Part shown: positions 54,896 to 63,478 of the stretch, piece by piece
How positions within the stretch are numbered: the stretch's first letter is position 1
Layout of the letters: every line of letters starts with the position of its first letter
Origin: Methanobrevibacter ruminantium
GTDB lineage: Archaea; Methanobacteriota; Methanobacteria; Methanobacteriales; Methanobacteriaceae
Length of the DNA: 64,000 bases
Reading direction: 5' to 3'
Assembly (NCBI RefSeq): GCF_016294135.1
Contig: NZ_JAEDCO010000003.1
Span: 1-64,000, forward strand
Made by a program: the position numbers and the translations under genes
Notes under the pieces: generated by a model
Database searches by the model: none
Seen by the model: the letters and a program-made list of their open reading frames with translations, nothing else
Told to the model about the DNA's origin: nothing

Positions 54896-56080
54896 TTAGT
54901 CGTTTGCTAAATTATCGAAGTATCCTTGGATGAATATAACTGGAGTTCCTTTATCTCCAGAACCACTGGTTAAGTCACATAATGAACCGATTAAGTCAGT
55001 CAATACTCTTGGTGTGGTTCCTTCGGTAATCATTTGCCCGGTTAAGTCTTCATCTTTTTGTCTGATTTCTTCTTTGATTGCTTCTTTCAATTCGTCTCCT
55101 TTCAAGTCAGCGAATTTATTGTCAGAAACGTATTTCAATTTGATTTCATTAGGATATCCTACCAATCCATCGGTATGTGCTGGTGAAACAACAGGATCAG
55201 CTAATTCCCAAATCTTTCCGACAGGGTCTTTGAATGCACCGTCACCGTAAACCATAACTTCAATTTGTTTGCCGGTAAGGTCAATCAATCTTTTTTGTAC
55301 TTCTCTAACGAGAGTGTATCCTGTTTTTGGGAATAATTTTAATCTTTCTTCAGTTGCCTTGTTGGAACCGAGCAATCCGAAATCAGGGTTGCATCCGGAA
55401 TCTCCGACAGGTTCAGTTAATACTTCGTGAAGTCCGAATACATGAGCTCCTTCTTCTTTAAGCATTTTTGTGGTTTTTTCTCTGGTATGGATATCACATG
55501 TTAAGACATCAGTGTTATAGTCAAGGATTGTTTTTACATCATTTGAGAAGACAAATTCAACTTCACAGTTTTCGCTTTCAATCAATTCTCTGTAAAAGTC
55601 AATCATATTGATTCCGGTGAATGGGTGTTTCCATGAACCGAAAGTTTCTTTATATTCATCTTCAGTGATGACGCTTCCTAAATTGTATTCGCTTTTGTCT
55701 AAAACTTCTTCATCTAAGATACCGTTTCCTACTTCGTCTGAAGGGAATGAAGTTAAAAGAGTGATCTTGTCCATTGCTCTTGCAATACCTTTTAAGATAA
55801 TGGAGAATCTGTTTCTACTTAAGATAGGGTTTGTCACTCCAATGTTTTTAGATGGGAATTTGTTTTGCAAATCTTCTGCAACATCATCTACAGTTACATA
55901 GTTTCCTTCTGAAATACCTACAACTGCTTCGGTAATTGCAACGATATCCTTGTCTTTGAATTCGAATCCTTCACTCTCCTTTGCGGCCATCAATGAATCT
56001 ACAACTATGGTAGCTAAATCATCGTTTTCTTTAATAATGGGTGTTCTTATTCCACGTACAACAGTACCAACACATCTCAT
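54896..56080 (-). CDS. Coenzyme F420-0:L-glutamate ligase (CofE)-like protein
   Basis: 394 residues. VVRGIRTPIIKENDDLATIVVDSL, DIVAITEAVVGISEGNYV (about 44-61), SRNRFSIILKGIARA, GVTNPILSRNRF and the AHTDGLVGYPNE and CDLTSGSGDKGTPVIF blocks match the longer, about 400-residue CofE-related family rather than the about 250-residue CofE proper. It may glutamylate F420 or a related acceptor; the exact substrate is uncertain. It stands alone on the minus strand. Confidence 0.75.
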   Translation of the reverse strand: MRCVGTVVRGIRTPIIKENDDLATIVVDSLMAAKESEGFEFKDKDIVAITEAVVGISEGNYVTVDDVAEDLQNKFPSKNIGVTNPILSRNRFSIILKGIARAMDKITLLTSFPSDEVGNGILDEEVLDKSEYNLGSVITEDEYKETFGSWKHPFTGINMIDFYRELIESENCEVEFVFSNDVKTILDYNTDVLTCDIHTREKTTKMLKEEGAHVFGLHEVLTEPVGDSGCNPDFGLLGSNKATEERLKLFPKTGYTLVREVQKRLIDLTGKQIEVMVYGDGAFKDPVGKIWELADPVVSPAHTDGLVGYPNEIKLKYVSDNKFADLKGDELKEAIKEEIRQKDEDLTGQMITEGTTPRVLTDLIGSLCDLTSGSGDKGTPVIFIQGYFDNLAND

Positions 56081-56292
56081 TTTTATTACTCCTAATAAAC
56101 ATAAATTTGTTGGATAATTCCAACAACCTATTTATTTTATTTTTTTAATTATATTTATATGTTTAGATTATTTCATTTTCATAGTATATTTTCTGATGAT
56201 TTTTATGAATCTTCATGTTATACTTCCTTAATTTTTCAAGTATTACAAACATGTCAAAAATTATATATATTTTAATAATAATAGTTGTTATC

Positions 56293-56676
56293 ATGAAAGA
56301 TATTATTAATCCGAATGTAGAAATTCCTGATGATCAGGTAGCTATGGCATTCTTTAGGAGTGTCCGTTGGGTTAATGGAGTCTATTGTCCTAAATGCAAA
56401 TCATATAACGTTAACAGTAGGGGAAACCAAGGAAGGGCAAGAAGATATGTGTGCAAGGATTGTGGCGCTAACTTCAATGACTTTTCAGGAACAATCTTCC
56501 ATAAGAGCAAAATACCTCTAAATGTAATGTTATATATCCTATTTAATTTGGATAAGAAAACAACCACTCAATTGTCTGAAGAGTTGGATTACAGCAGGCA
56601 ATGCATTTCAAGAATATCCAAATTGTTTAGGGATAAACTATTGAGCAATCCTGAATTCTTTGATATAGATGAATAA
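56293..56676 (+). CDS. Solo zinc-ribbon/HTH protein related to IS1595-type transposase N-termini
   Basis: 127 residues. PDDQVAMAFFRSVRWVNGVYCPKCKSYNV...YVCKDCGANFNDFSGTIFHKSKIPL has the layout of the zinc-ribbon region of ISXO2/IS1595 transposases (CPKC and CKDC). A helix-turn-helix follows (TTQLSEELDYSRQCISRISKLF). There is no DDE catalytic domain and no inverted repeats nearby, so it is likely a domesticated DNA-binding protein. No ribosome-binding sequence; TTATATATATT at about 56260 suggests a short or absent leader. An in-frame start at 56215 is less likely. Confidence 0.75.
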   Translation: MKDIINPNVEIPDDQVAMAFFRSVRWVNGVYCPKCKSYNVNSRGNQGRARRYVCKDCGANFNDFSGTIFHKSKIPLNVMLYILFNLDKKTTTQLSEELDYSRQCISRISKLFRDKLLSNPEFFDIDE

Positions 56677-57353
56677 TCTTTTATGCTTATTTTATATCCT
56701 TATTTTTTATCCTTATTTTTTATCCTTATTTTTTATCCTTATTTTTTATCCTTATTTTCCATCTTTTCCTATTCTAATATTGGCAATTTTTAATACTTAA
56801 TGTGGTTATCATTGTTAGTTTATTAGTGCATCTTTTCTAGTTTTTGTAACTTTAATAGTGCAAATATGTAAGCATATTAGTATTTAACAATTGTTATATA
56901 TTTTATAATTAACCAAGTAAAATTCTTTAAATAGTCCTTATTATGATTTTTTTCATATATTTTTAAAAATAATTTATTTTCAGTACTATTTTTTCAATTT
57001 AGCCCTTTTTTAATAGTTTAATTAATATCTATTTGTCAGTATTTCAGTTATTTTTTGTACTATTAATCTATCATGCCTTTATTTAATGAAAAACATTATA
57101 TACTTTGTTTATCAATCATTAATATAAGTAATAAGTTTTTAAATTATATTTTATTAATACATAAAGGCTTATTGATAAATACCTTTTTAATTTCAAATTA
57201 AACCTTTATTTTAAATTATTAGTTTTTTCTAAATTATTAAAATGATTTATAAAAAAACAACTTATTATTTTAAATGCTTTTATATGAAATGAAATTTCAA
57301 AATGAGATTATATAAGAACCTTTTGTTTAATTTTAAAAATTAAAGTGATTTTT
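56677..57353. other. 677-bp intergenic region: terminator repeats, then promoter of the ABC importer
   Basis: Begins with the 13-bp tandem repeats described separately. The rest is AT-rich. A TATA-like GATTATATAA near 57305 and a palindromic GAAATTTC (57292-57299) just before it may be the promoter and operator of the substrate-binding-protein gene. No coding frame is supported. Confidence 0.4.
56696..56760 (+). repeat. Five 13-bp tandem repeats with T6 tracts
   Basis: ATCCTTATTTTTT is repeated head to tail at 56696, 56709, 56722 and 56735, with a diverged fifth copy at 56748. Each unit supplies a T6 run, so the array could act as a string of U-tract terminators 20 nt after the preceding stop codon. 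Confidence 0.75.
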
Positions 57354-58301
57354 ATGGATAAAAAAATTTTAGCAATTATTGCTGTTGTAATTATAGCTCT
57401 TGTAGCTGTAGGTGCTTACTTTGCAACCAGCGGTGGCTCTGGTGACAATGTTGTAAGAATCGGTCACTTACCATCCGATCACGACACCGCACTTTTCGTT
57501 GCACAAGAAAAGAAAATGTTTGAAGATCAAGGTCTTACTGTTGAATTAACCCAATTTAACAATGGTGGAGACTTAATGACTGCTATGACAAGTGGAGATA
57601 TCGATATTGGTTATGCAGGTATCACTCCTGTAATGTCTTCCATTTCTCAAGGAGTTCCAGTAAAAGTTGTATCCGGTGCTCAAATTGAAGGAAGTTCTAT
57701 TGTTGCTAATAAAAACAGTGGAATCAACACTGTTGCTGACTTAAAAGGCAAAACTGTAGCAACCCCTGGTGAAGCAACCATTCAAAACATGCTTTTAACC
57801 TCTGCTTTAACCCAAGCTGGCGTTAAAACCAGTGATGTTGAATTCACTACCATGAAAGCTGCTCAAATGACTGATGCTTTAAAAGCGGGTCAAGTTGATG
57901 CTATGATCATTTGGGAACCATATGCTTCCATTGCAGTTAAAAACGGTGACGGTAAATTAGTTGAAACTAGTGGAGAAATCATTCCTGGTCACCCATGCTG
58001 TTGTGTTGTAGCAAGAGAAGACTTCATCAAAAATCATCCTGAAGAATTGAAAAAAGTCTTAGCTGCTCATGAAAATGCGACTGCATTCACTAATGAAAAC
58101 CCTGCAGAAGCAGCTGCATGCTTACCTGAAGACATTGTTCCTGATAAAGACTTGCAAGCAAGTGTAATCAAAGACACTACTTTCATTTCCGGTTTAGACA
58201 GCACTTACAAACAAAATGTAATGGCATTCATGAACCTTGAAGTAAAATTAGGTCTTTTACAAAAACCTTTAACTCAAGATCAAATCTTCGCAGATTTATA
58301 A
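57354..58301 (+). CDS. ABC transporter substrate-binding protein (NitT/TauT/SsuA type)
   Basis: 315 residues: an N-terminal hydrophobic helix (ILAIIAVVIIALVAVGAYFA), then a periplasmic-type binding protein (VRIGHLPSDHDTALFVAQEKKMFEDQGL, GDIDIGYAGITPVMSSISQG, LKGKTVATPGEATIQNMLL, QVDAMIIWEPYA). An unusual CCC (GHPCCCVV) lies near residue 215. The ligand could be a sulfonate, nitrate-like anion or thiamine precursor; sequence alone does not say. The ATG at 57354 is preferred over an upstream in-frame GTG that forms part of the ribosome-binding region. Confidence 0.9.
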   Translation: MDKKILAIIAVVIIALVAVGAYFATSGGSGDNVVRIGHLPSDHDTALFVAQEKKMFEDQGLTVELTQFNNGGDLMTAMTSGDIDIGYAGITPVMSSISQGVPVKVVSGAQIEGSSIVANKNSGINTVADLKGKTVATPGEATIQNMLLTSALTQAGVKTSDVEFTTMKAAQMTDALKAGQVDAMIIWEPYASIAVKNGDGKLVETSGEIIPGHPCCCVVAREDFIKNHPEELKKVLAAHENATAFTNENPAEAAACLPEDIVPDKDLQASVIKDTTFISGLDSTYKQNVMAFMNLEVKLGLLQKPLTQDQIFADL

Positions 58302-58304
58302 ATT

Positions 58305-58341
58305 TATAAGACTTGCTCTATTTGAGCAATTCTTATTTTTT
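58305..58341 (+). terminator. Strong hairpin plus U-tract between binding protein and permease genes
   Basis: ATAAGA (58305-58310) pairs with TCTTAT (58330-58335) and TTGCTC (58312-58317) with GAGCAA (58323-58328), separated by one mismatch, followed by T-rich sequence. It would limit read-through into the permease gene or protect the upstream mRNA end. Confidence 0.7.
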
Positions 58342-58556
58342 CTATTTTTTTAATTTTCTTATTTATTTTTGATTTTTTTATTCTCATCTATACTTGACTT
58401 TTTTTAAATGCTAAATTATATATATTAAAGAAAGTTAATTATTAATATATGAATGATGTAATTCATTAATTAATTATTTTTGATTTTCGATTTCTAATCG
58501 GTGATATTAATTGTTAGTTAATAAATTATATTAAAACAATTTAAGATAGTGATTTA

Positions 58557-59300
58557 ATGAATATTAAGAAAGAATTATTACCATTTATCTTACCGGCAAT
58601 ACTTCTCATTATTTGGTATTTGCTTACTGATGGTTTGCATTTGATTCCATACTATATTTTACCAAGTCCTTTAAACGTATTCACTGCGGCTTGGACTTTA
58701 TTAAGCAATGGAAAATTGTTCATGCATACCTCAAGCACTCTTGTAAAGGTATTTTCAGGTATTATACTTGCATCAGCAGTTGCAATTCCTTTAGGAATAA
58801 TTCTTGGATGGTATGAAACTTTAGATAGATTAAGTTCCTTGATCATTAGTATCTTAAGGCCTATTCCACCTATCTCTTGGATTCCATTTTCCATTTTATG
58901 GTTTGGCATAGGATTATCTTCAGCAGTATTCGTTATCTTCATCGGTTGTGTATTCTCTGTACTTGTATACACCATTGACGGTGTAAAGAGAACCGATAAG
59001 GTATTGATTGAAGCTGCTCAGACTTTAGGTGCTAACAATTGGAATATATTGACTCAAATCGTGCTTCCTTCTGCATTGCCTTACATTGTATCAGGGCTTA
59101 AGGTAGGTGTAAGTATCGCTTTGATGTGTACCGTATCCGCTGAGATGATTGCTTCAAGCAGAGGTTTAGGATATATGATCTTGACTGCAAGTCAATTGTT
59201 CCAACCAGGAACTGTTGTAGTTGGTATGATAATTATTGGTTTAATCGGTATTTTATTTGATTATGGATTTAGAAAAGCACAAGATAGAATATTCTGGTAA
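58557..59300 (+). CDS. ABC transporter permease
   Basis: 247 residues with about six membrane helices. The EAA loop EAAQTLGANNWNILTQIVLPSALPYIVSGLKVG (about 158-190) contacts the ATPase. Resembles SsuC/TauC-type permeases (PIPPISWIPFSILWFGIG). It lies 255 nt after the binding-protein gene and 62 nt before the ATPase gene. Confidence 0.93.
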   Translation: MNIKKELLPFILPAILLIIWYLLTDGLHLIPYYILPSPLNVFTAAWTLLSNGKLFMHTSSTLVKVFSGIILASAVAIPLGIILGWYETLDRLSSLIISILRPIPPISWIPFSILWFGIGLSSAVFVIFIGCVFSVLVYTIDGVKRTDKVLIEAAQTLGANNWNILTQIVLPSALPYIVSGLKVGVSIALMCTVSAEMIASSRGLGYMILTASQLFQPGTVVVGMIIIGLIGILFDYGFRKAQDRIFW

Positions 59301-59362
59301 ATTAGGGATGATTAAGAGAAAAAAGATTTATCAGTGTTAGATATTAATAAAAGGTGTTTATA

Positions 59363-60115
59363 TTGGCAATTGATATAAAAAATGTTTCTAAATCATTTAT
59401 TACTAAAGATAAAGATTTCCTGGCTTTAAAAGATGTCAATTTGCATGTTGATGATGGAGAGCTCATCTGTCTTTTAGGGCCTTCCGGTTGTGGGAAAACA
59501 ACCCTTCTAAGAATGGTTGCAGGTTTGGAAGAACCTGATGAAGGTGAGATTTACGATAGAGTAGAACTTGTAGAAGGTCCTTCTAAGGAAAGAGGGTTCA
59601 TTTTCCAACAATATTCTTTATTCCCTTGGTTAAATGTTTTAGATAATGTAATGTTTGGTTTAAATTTATCCGGAGAGCATAGTAAAGAGGAAAATCTTGC
59701 TGCTGCTGAAAGATATCTTGAAAGAGTTGGATTGGCTGACTTTAAATACAGTTATCCTCATGAACTTTCAGGTGGTATGAAGCAAAGGGTGGCTATTATC
59801 CGTTCCTTATTGAACCACACTCCTGTCTTGCTTATGGATGAGCCGTTTTCAGCAGTTGATATGTTGAATAGGCATACCTTGCAGGAACAATTGATTGGAG
59901 TTTGGAAAAGATTTGAAACCACTATTCTTTTCGTCACTCACGATGTTGATGAAGCGGTCTATTTGGCAGACAAGATTGTGATTATGGATAAAAGGCCAGG
60001 TAGAATAAAAGACGTAGTAGAGGTTCCTCTTGAAAGACCTCGTCAAAGAGAATCAAGAGAGTTCTTGGATTTCCAAGATGAAGTTGAAAAGCTTTTAGGA
60101 GTCTGGGAGCCCTAA
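59363..60115 (+). CDS. ABC transporter ATP-binding protein
   Basis: 250 residues: Walker A GPSGCGKTT (about 39-47), Q-loop FQQYSLFPW, signature LSGGMKQRVAI, Walker B VLLMDEPFSAVD and switch VTHDVDEA. Energises the SsuB/TauB-type importer with the two genes before it. Start is TTG, chosen because GGTG lies upstream and the protein then begins AIDIKNVSKSF; the GTG at 59354 is within that site. Confidence 0.93.
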   Translation: MAIDIKNVSKSFITKDKDFLALKDVNLHVDDGELICLLGPSGCGKTTLLRMVAGLEEPDEGEIYDRVELVEGPSKERGFIFQQYSLFPWLNVLDNVMFGLNLSGEHSKEENLAAAERYLERVGLADFKYSYPHELSGGMKQRVAIIRSLLNHTPVLLMDEPFSAVDMLNRHTLQEQLIGVWKRFETTILFVTHDVDEAVYLADKIVIMDKRPGRIKDVVEVPLERPRQRESREFLDFQDEVEKLLGVWEP

Positions 60116-60146
60116 AAATAACAAGTTTTAAATTTGTTACAAAAAT

Positions 60147-60177
60147 TTATCACTTTTAAAGTGATAATTCTTTTTTT
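60147..60177. terminator. Palindromic terminator between convergent ABC ATPase and thiD
   Basis: TTATCACTTT (60147-60156) and AAAGTGATAA (60158-60167) are perfect reverse complements around one T; T7 follows on the plus strand. Well placed to end transcription from both sides. Confidence 0.65.
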
Positions 60178-60225
60178 ATTTTTCTTTAATTCTTTAGAAA
60201 GAGTTAGCTATTTTTTATTTTTATT

Positions 60226-61017
60226 TTATAATACTTTAGAATTAAAATTAGGATTTAAAGTACCGTATCTACCGTTTTTAACGGATTCGTAAATGAATTT
60301 GGTGGATTTTTCTATAGCTATTTTTAAATTATCTTCATCTTTGCTATTTTTATCATTGTTGTTTAATAAAACAAGATTAGCACAAATTGCAGCAGATAGG
60401 CTGCATCCGGTTCCATGCAAATTATCAGTTTTAATTAGATCCTGATGTAAAGTGATTAATTCATCTTTTTCCTTATTGTAAATAATGTTTGTACCATTAA
60501 GATGTCCACCAGTAATCATTACATTACAATATTCTCCAATCTTATATGCTGCTTCTTTTGCATCATTCACATCATTAATTTTTAATCCAGATAATTTTTC
60601 TGCTTCAGATACATTAGGAGTTGCAAGAAGTGTTTTTTCAAGAAGATATTTTTTCAAAGCATCAGCTATTTCCATCTTCGCAAGTGCATCTCCTGCACTA
60701 GCTACCATCACTGGATCAACAACTATGCTTAAATTGTATTCGTCGACCCTTTTACTTACAAGTTGGATGATTTCCTTTGAGTATAATAGGCCTGTCTTTG
60801 AGTATTTGATAGTGTACTCATCAAAAATAGAATCTATCTGTTCAGAGATATATGTAGTGCTAACAGGTTCAACAGAAAACACTTTTTTAGGGTTTTGTGC
60901 AGTGAGTGCAGTGACTGCTGCACATGCATGAACACCATGTGCTGCCATGGTCTTGATGTCAGTGCTTATTCCTGCTCCTCCTGAAGGATCGAATCCCGCA
61001 ATTGTTAGTCCTATCAT
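60226..61017 (-). CDS. thiD: Hydroxymethylpyrimidine (phosphate) kinase
   Basis: Phosphorylates HMP and HMP-P for thiamine synthesis. A ribokinase-fold protein of 263 residues: IGLTIAGFDPSGGAGISTDIKTMAAHGVHACAAVTALTAQNP at the start and DNLHGTGCSLSAAICANL near the end. It stops after the kinase and lacks the ThiN domain fused to many archaeal ThiD proteins. The ATG at 61017 follows AGGGGAT; longer in-frame openings reach into cofC. Begins 19 nt after cofC ends. Confidence 0.92.
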   Translation of the reverse strand: MIGLTIAGFDPSGGAGISTDIKTMAAHGVHACAAVTALTAQNPKKVFSVEPVSTTYISEQIDSIFDEYTIKYSKTGLLYSKEIIQLVSKRVDEYNLSIVVDPVMVASAGDALAKMEIADALKKYLLEKTLLATPNVSEAEKLSGLKINDVNDAKEAAYKIGEYCNVMITGGHLNGTNIIYNKEKDELITLHQDLIKTDNLHGTGCSLSAAICANLVLLNNNDKNSKDEDNLKIAIEKSTKFIYESVKNGRYGTLNPNFNSKVL

Positions 61018-61036
61018 ACTATCCCCTAGATATTGA

Positions 61037-61744
61037 TTATTCATCTCTAGTGACCTTAAGTCTTTCATGGCCACGGAATGATTCCACTTTGATTCCAAGT
61101 GATTCCAGATATTTCTTGGTTTCTGTTCCATTTCCATGAAGCATGATTTCACCAAGGTCTTCAGTTGTGTTTACATCAAGTGCCATATAGAATGAGTCAT
61201 GAACCAATGGGACCAGTTTCTTCTTTTCAGCCTCTTCAATGTGCTTTTTGAAACTGAATCCTCCAAATTTCATGTCAATGGATAATGGCTTGATGATTAA
61301 TGCATTGGTTCCTCCACCTTTAGAGGGAACAATGATGAAATCAAGATTTTTAGCTTGATCAATTAGAAGCTTGATATTGGTCTTTCCAATCAATGGAATG
61401 TCAGATGGCAAGATTATGACTTTTCTTGTTTTCTTTCTGCACCATTTCATAGCTTGCTTTAAAGCTTTGTTTAAAGGGCCTTCATCACCATTTTTTGAAG
61501 CCTTGGATGGCTTGTGGTCCTCTTCAACAAGTGCAGTAAGTTCCAATTCCTCTGCATATGCCAAAACCTCTTCGTCTTTACTTATTATTATGATATCATC
61601 TACAATAGGCTTTAATGTGATTGCAATGTCCTTTAGCATTGCCTTTAAAAGATTTTTTCTCTCTTCAGGTGATAAGAAAGGAGATAATCTTGTTTTAGCA
61701 TTTGCAAATTGGTTCACTGGAATTATTGCATAAATCTTATCCAT
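61037..61744 (-). CDS. cofC: 2-phospho-L-lactate guanylyltransferase
   Basis: Activates 2-phospholactate with GTP in coenzyme F420 synthesis. 235 residues: YAIIPVNQFANAKTRLSPFLSPEERKNLL (about 4-32, nucleotide-binding), IILPSDIPLI and FIIVPSKGGGTNALII are the CofC blocks. Shares a strand and probably a transcript with thiD downstream. Confidence 0.92.
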   Translation of the reverse strand: MDKIYAIIPVNQFANAKTRLSPFLSPEERKNLLKAMLKDIAITLKPIVDDIIIISKDEEVLAYAEELELTALVEEDHKPSKASKNGDEGPLNKALKQAMKWCRKKTRKVIILPSDIPLIGKTNIKLLIDQAKNLDFIIVPSKGGGTNALIIKPLSIDMKFGGFSFKKHIEEAEKKKLVPLVHDSFYMALDVNTTEDLGEIMLHGNGTETKKYLESLGIKVESFRGHERLKVTRDE

Positions 61745-61802
61745 TTCTATTCCTCTATGATTCTGATGTCTTGATTTAAATTTATTATAAATATTTTTAT
61801 AA

Positions 61803-63209
61803 CTAGTATGTTTTAGCCATTAAAGCAAGGTGTTTAGCTGGTTTACCACAATGTGGACAGACCTTATCGGTTTCAATATCCTCTTCGTTTATTCCAAGGA
61901 TATCTACTCCAGTTTCCTCTTCAATCGCTTTTCCACATTCCTCGTCTCCACACCAGTAGAACTTAACAACCTTTCCTTCATCAACAATGTCAGAAACATT
62001 ATCAAGACTGTCTAAGGTTACTATTTTCTCTTCCTGTTTAGCCCAGGAATTAGCTTTCATGCTTTCTTCTACTTCAGCCAATAAGTCTGATACCTTTTGA
62101 GTAATGTTGTCGTCTAAGCTTACTTCAATCTTTTCACCGGTGTCTCTTCTTCCAATGATTGCTACATTGTTGTTTAAGTCTCTTGGACCTAATTCGAATC
62201 TGAGAGGAGTTCCTTTGAGTTCCCAATCGAAGAATTTCTTACCTGGTCTGATGTCACGGGTATCCATTTGGACTCTGATTCCTTTAGATTCCAATGCATC
62301 CTTGATTTCATTACATTTAGTCATCACTTCCTCTCCGCCATCCTTGAAGATGATAGGGATGATAGTGATTTGCTTAGGAGAAATCTCTGGAGGCAATTGA
62401 AGACCTTTTTCATCTCCATGAGCTGCAATTGCTGCTGCAATCACTCTGTCAGAGATACCGTAACAGGTTTGGTAAGCGTATTCATGGTTTCCTTCCTTGT
62501 TTTCAAAGGTTATTTCAAAGGTATGTGCAAAGGTTTGGCCTAAGTTGTGAACAGTACCAATCTGCAATGTCTTTCCATCAGGCATGATTGTATCGAATGC
62601 CATGGTGTATTCTGCACCTGGGAACTTGTCCCAAACTGGTCTTTTGCTGATTAAATAAGCGATTCCAAGTCCGTCAAAGAATTTCTTGTAGAGCTCGATA
62701 CCTGTTTCAACCTGTTCTGCAGCCTCTTCAGCGCTTGAATGTACTGTGTGAGCTTCTGCGAAGGTAGTGATTTCCCTTACTCTAATAAGAGGTCTTGTAT
62801 GTTTGGTTTCATATCTGAATGTGTTTACAACTTGATATTGTTTGATAGGGAGGTCAATGTGTGATCTTACCCATAATGCAAACATAGGATACATTGCGGT
62901 TTCACTGGTTGGTCTGATAGCAAGCTTTTCGTTCAATTCTGTTTGACCACCATGGGTAACCCAATATACCTCATCTTCAAATCCCTTTACATGAATTCCT
63001 TCTTTTGCAAGTTCTGCTTCTGGAATAAGTAAAGGAAAGAGGGTTTCGTCATGCTCTTTGTCCATCAAGTCTCTAAATATGTTTAAAGTTGCTCTTCTGA
63101 TTTGAAATCCATAAGGACGCCATACAGCCATTCCCTTAATAGGATATCTTGAATCGGTTATATCTGCATTTTCTAAAATGTCATGGAACCATTCACTAAA
63201 ATTTTCCAC
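61803..63209 (-). CDS. proS: Prolyl-tRNA synthetase, archaeal/eukaryotic type
   Basis: Class II synthetase of 468 residues. FSEWFHDILENADITDSRYPIKGMAVWRPYG (motif 1 region), IRPTSETAMYPMFALWVRSHIDLP, motif 2 TFRYETKHTRPLIRVREITTFAEAHTVH, and motif 3 CYGISDRVIAAAIAAHGDEKGL. The anticodon domain and the C-terminal zinc-like domain with CGDEECG...CPHCGKPA and terminal Tyr are the archaeal form. Upstream of cofC/thiD on the same strand (58-nt gap). Confidence 0.96.
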   Translation of the reverse strand: MENFSEWFHDILENADITDSRYPIKGMAVWRPYGFQIRRATLNIFRDLMDKEHDETLFPLLIPEAELAKEGIHVKGFEDEVYWVTHGGQTELNEKLAIRPTSETAMYPMFALWVRSHIDLPIKQYQVVNTFRYETKHTRPLIRVREITTFAEAHTVHSSAEEAAEQVETGIELYKKFFDGLGIAYLISKRPVWDKFPGAEYTMAFDTIMPDGKTLQIGTVHNLGQTFAHTFEITFENKEGNHEYAYQTCYGISDRVIAAAIAAHGDEKGLQLPPEISPKQITIIPIIFKDGGEEVMTKCNEIKDALESKGIRVQMDTRDIRPGKKFFDWELKGTPLRFELGPRDLNNNVAIIGRRDTGEKIEVSLDDNITQKVSDLLAEVEESMKANSWAKQEEKIVTLDSLDNVSDIVDEGKVVKFYWCGDEECGKAIEEETGVDILGINEEDIETDKVCPHCGKPAKHLALMAKTY

Positions 63210-63478
63210 ATTATCACCTAATTTTAATAAAATAATAAGTTTTTAATTGTTAAATCATTAATAAAATTTTTTTATTTTTTATCATTGATTTATTTTATAA
63301 TAGTATTAGTATGTATTTAATTTATTATATAGTTTATTAGTAGAAGACTTTTAAAGCAAAACTTATTTAATTTATTGAAAACATATATTAAAATAATATT
63401 AAATAACATGCTAAAAATTTAAGAATATTATAGATTCTAAAAATTATTTAATGGAAAATTGATTTTTAAGGAGATAAT

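Noticed and set aside
61018..61155. N-terminal extension of ThiD upstream of 61017
   Set aside because: It overlaps the end of cofC, does not resemble ThiD, and the ATG at 61017 has AGGGGAT just upstream.
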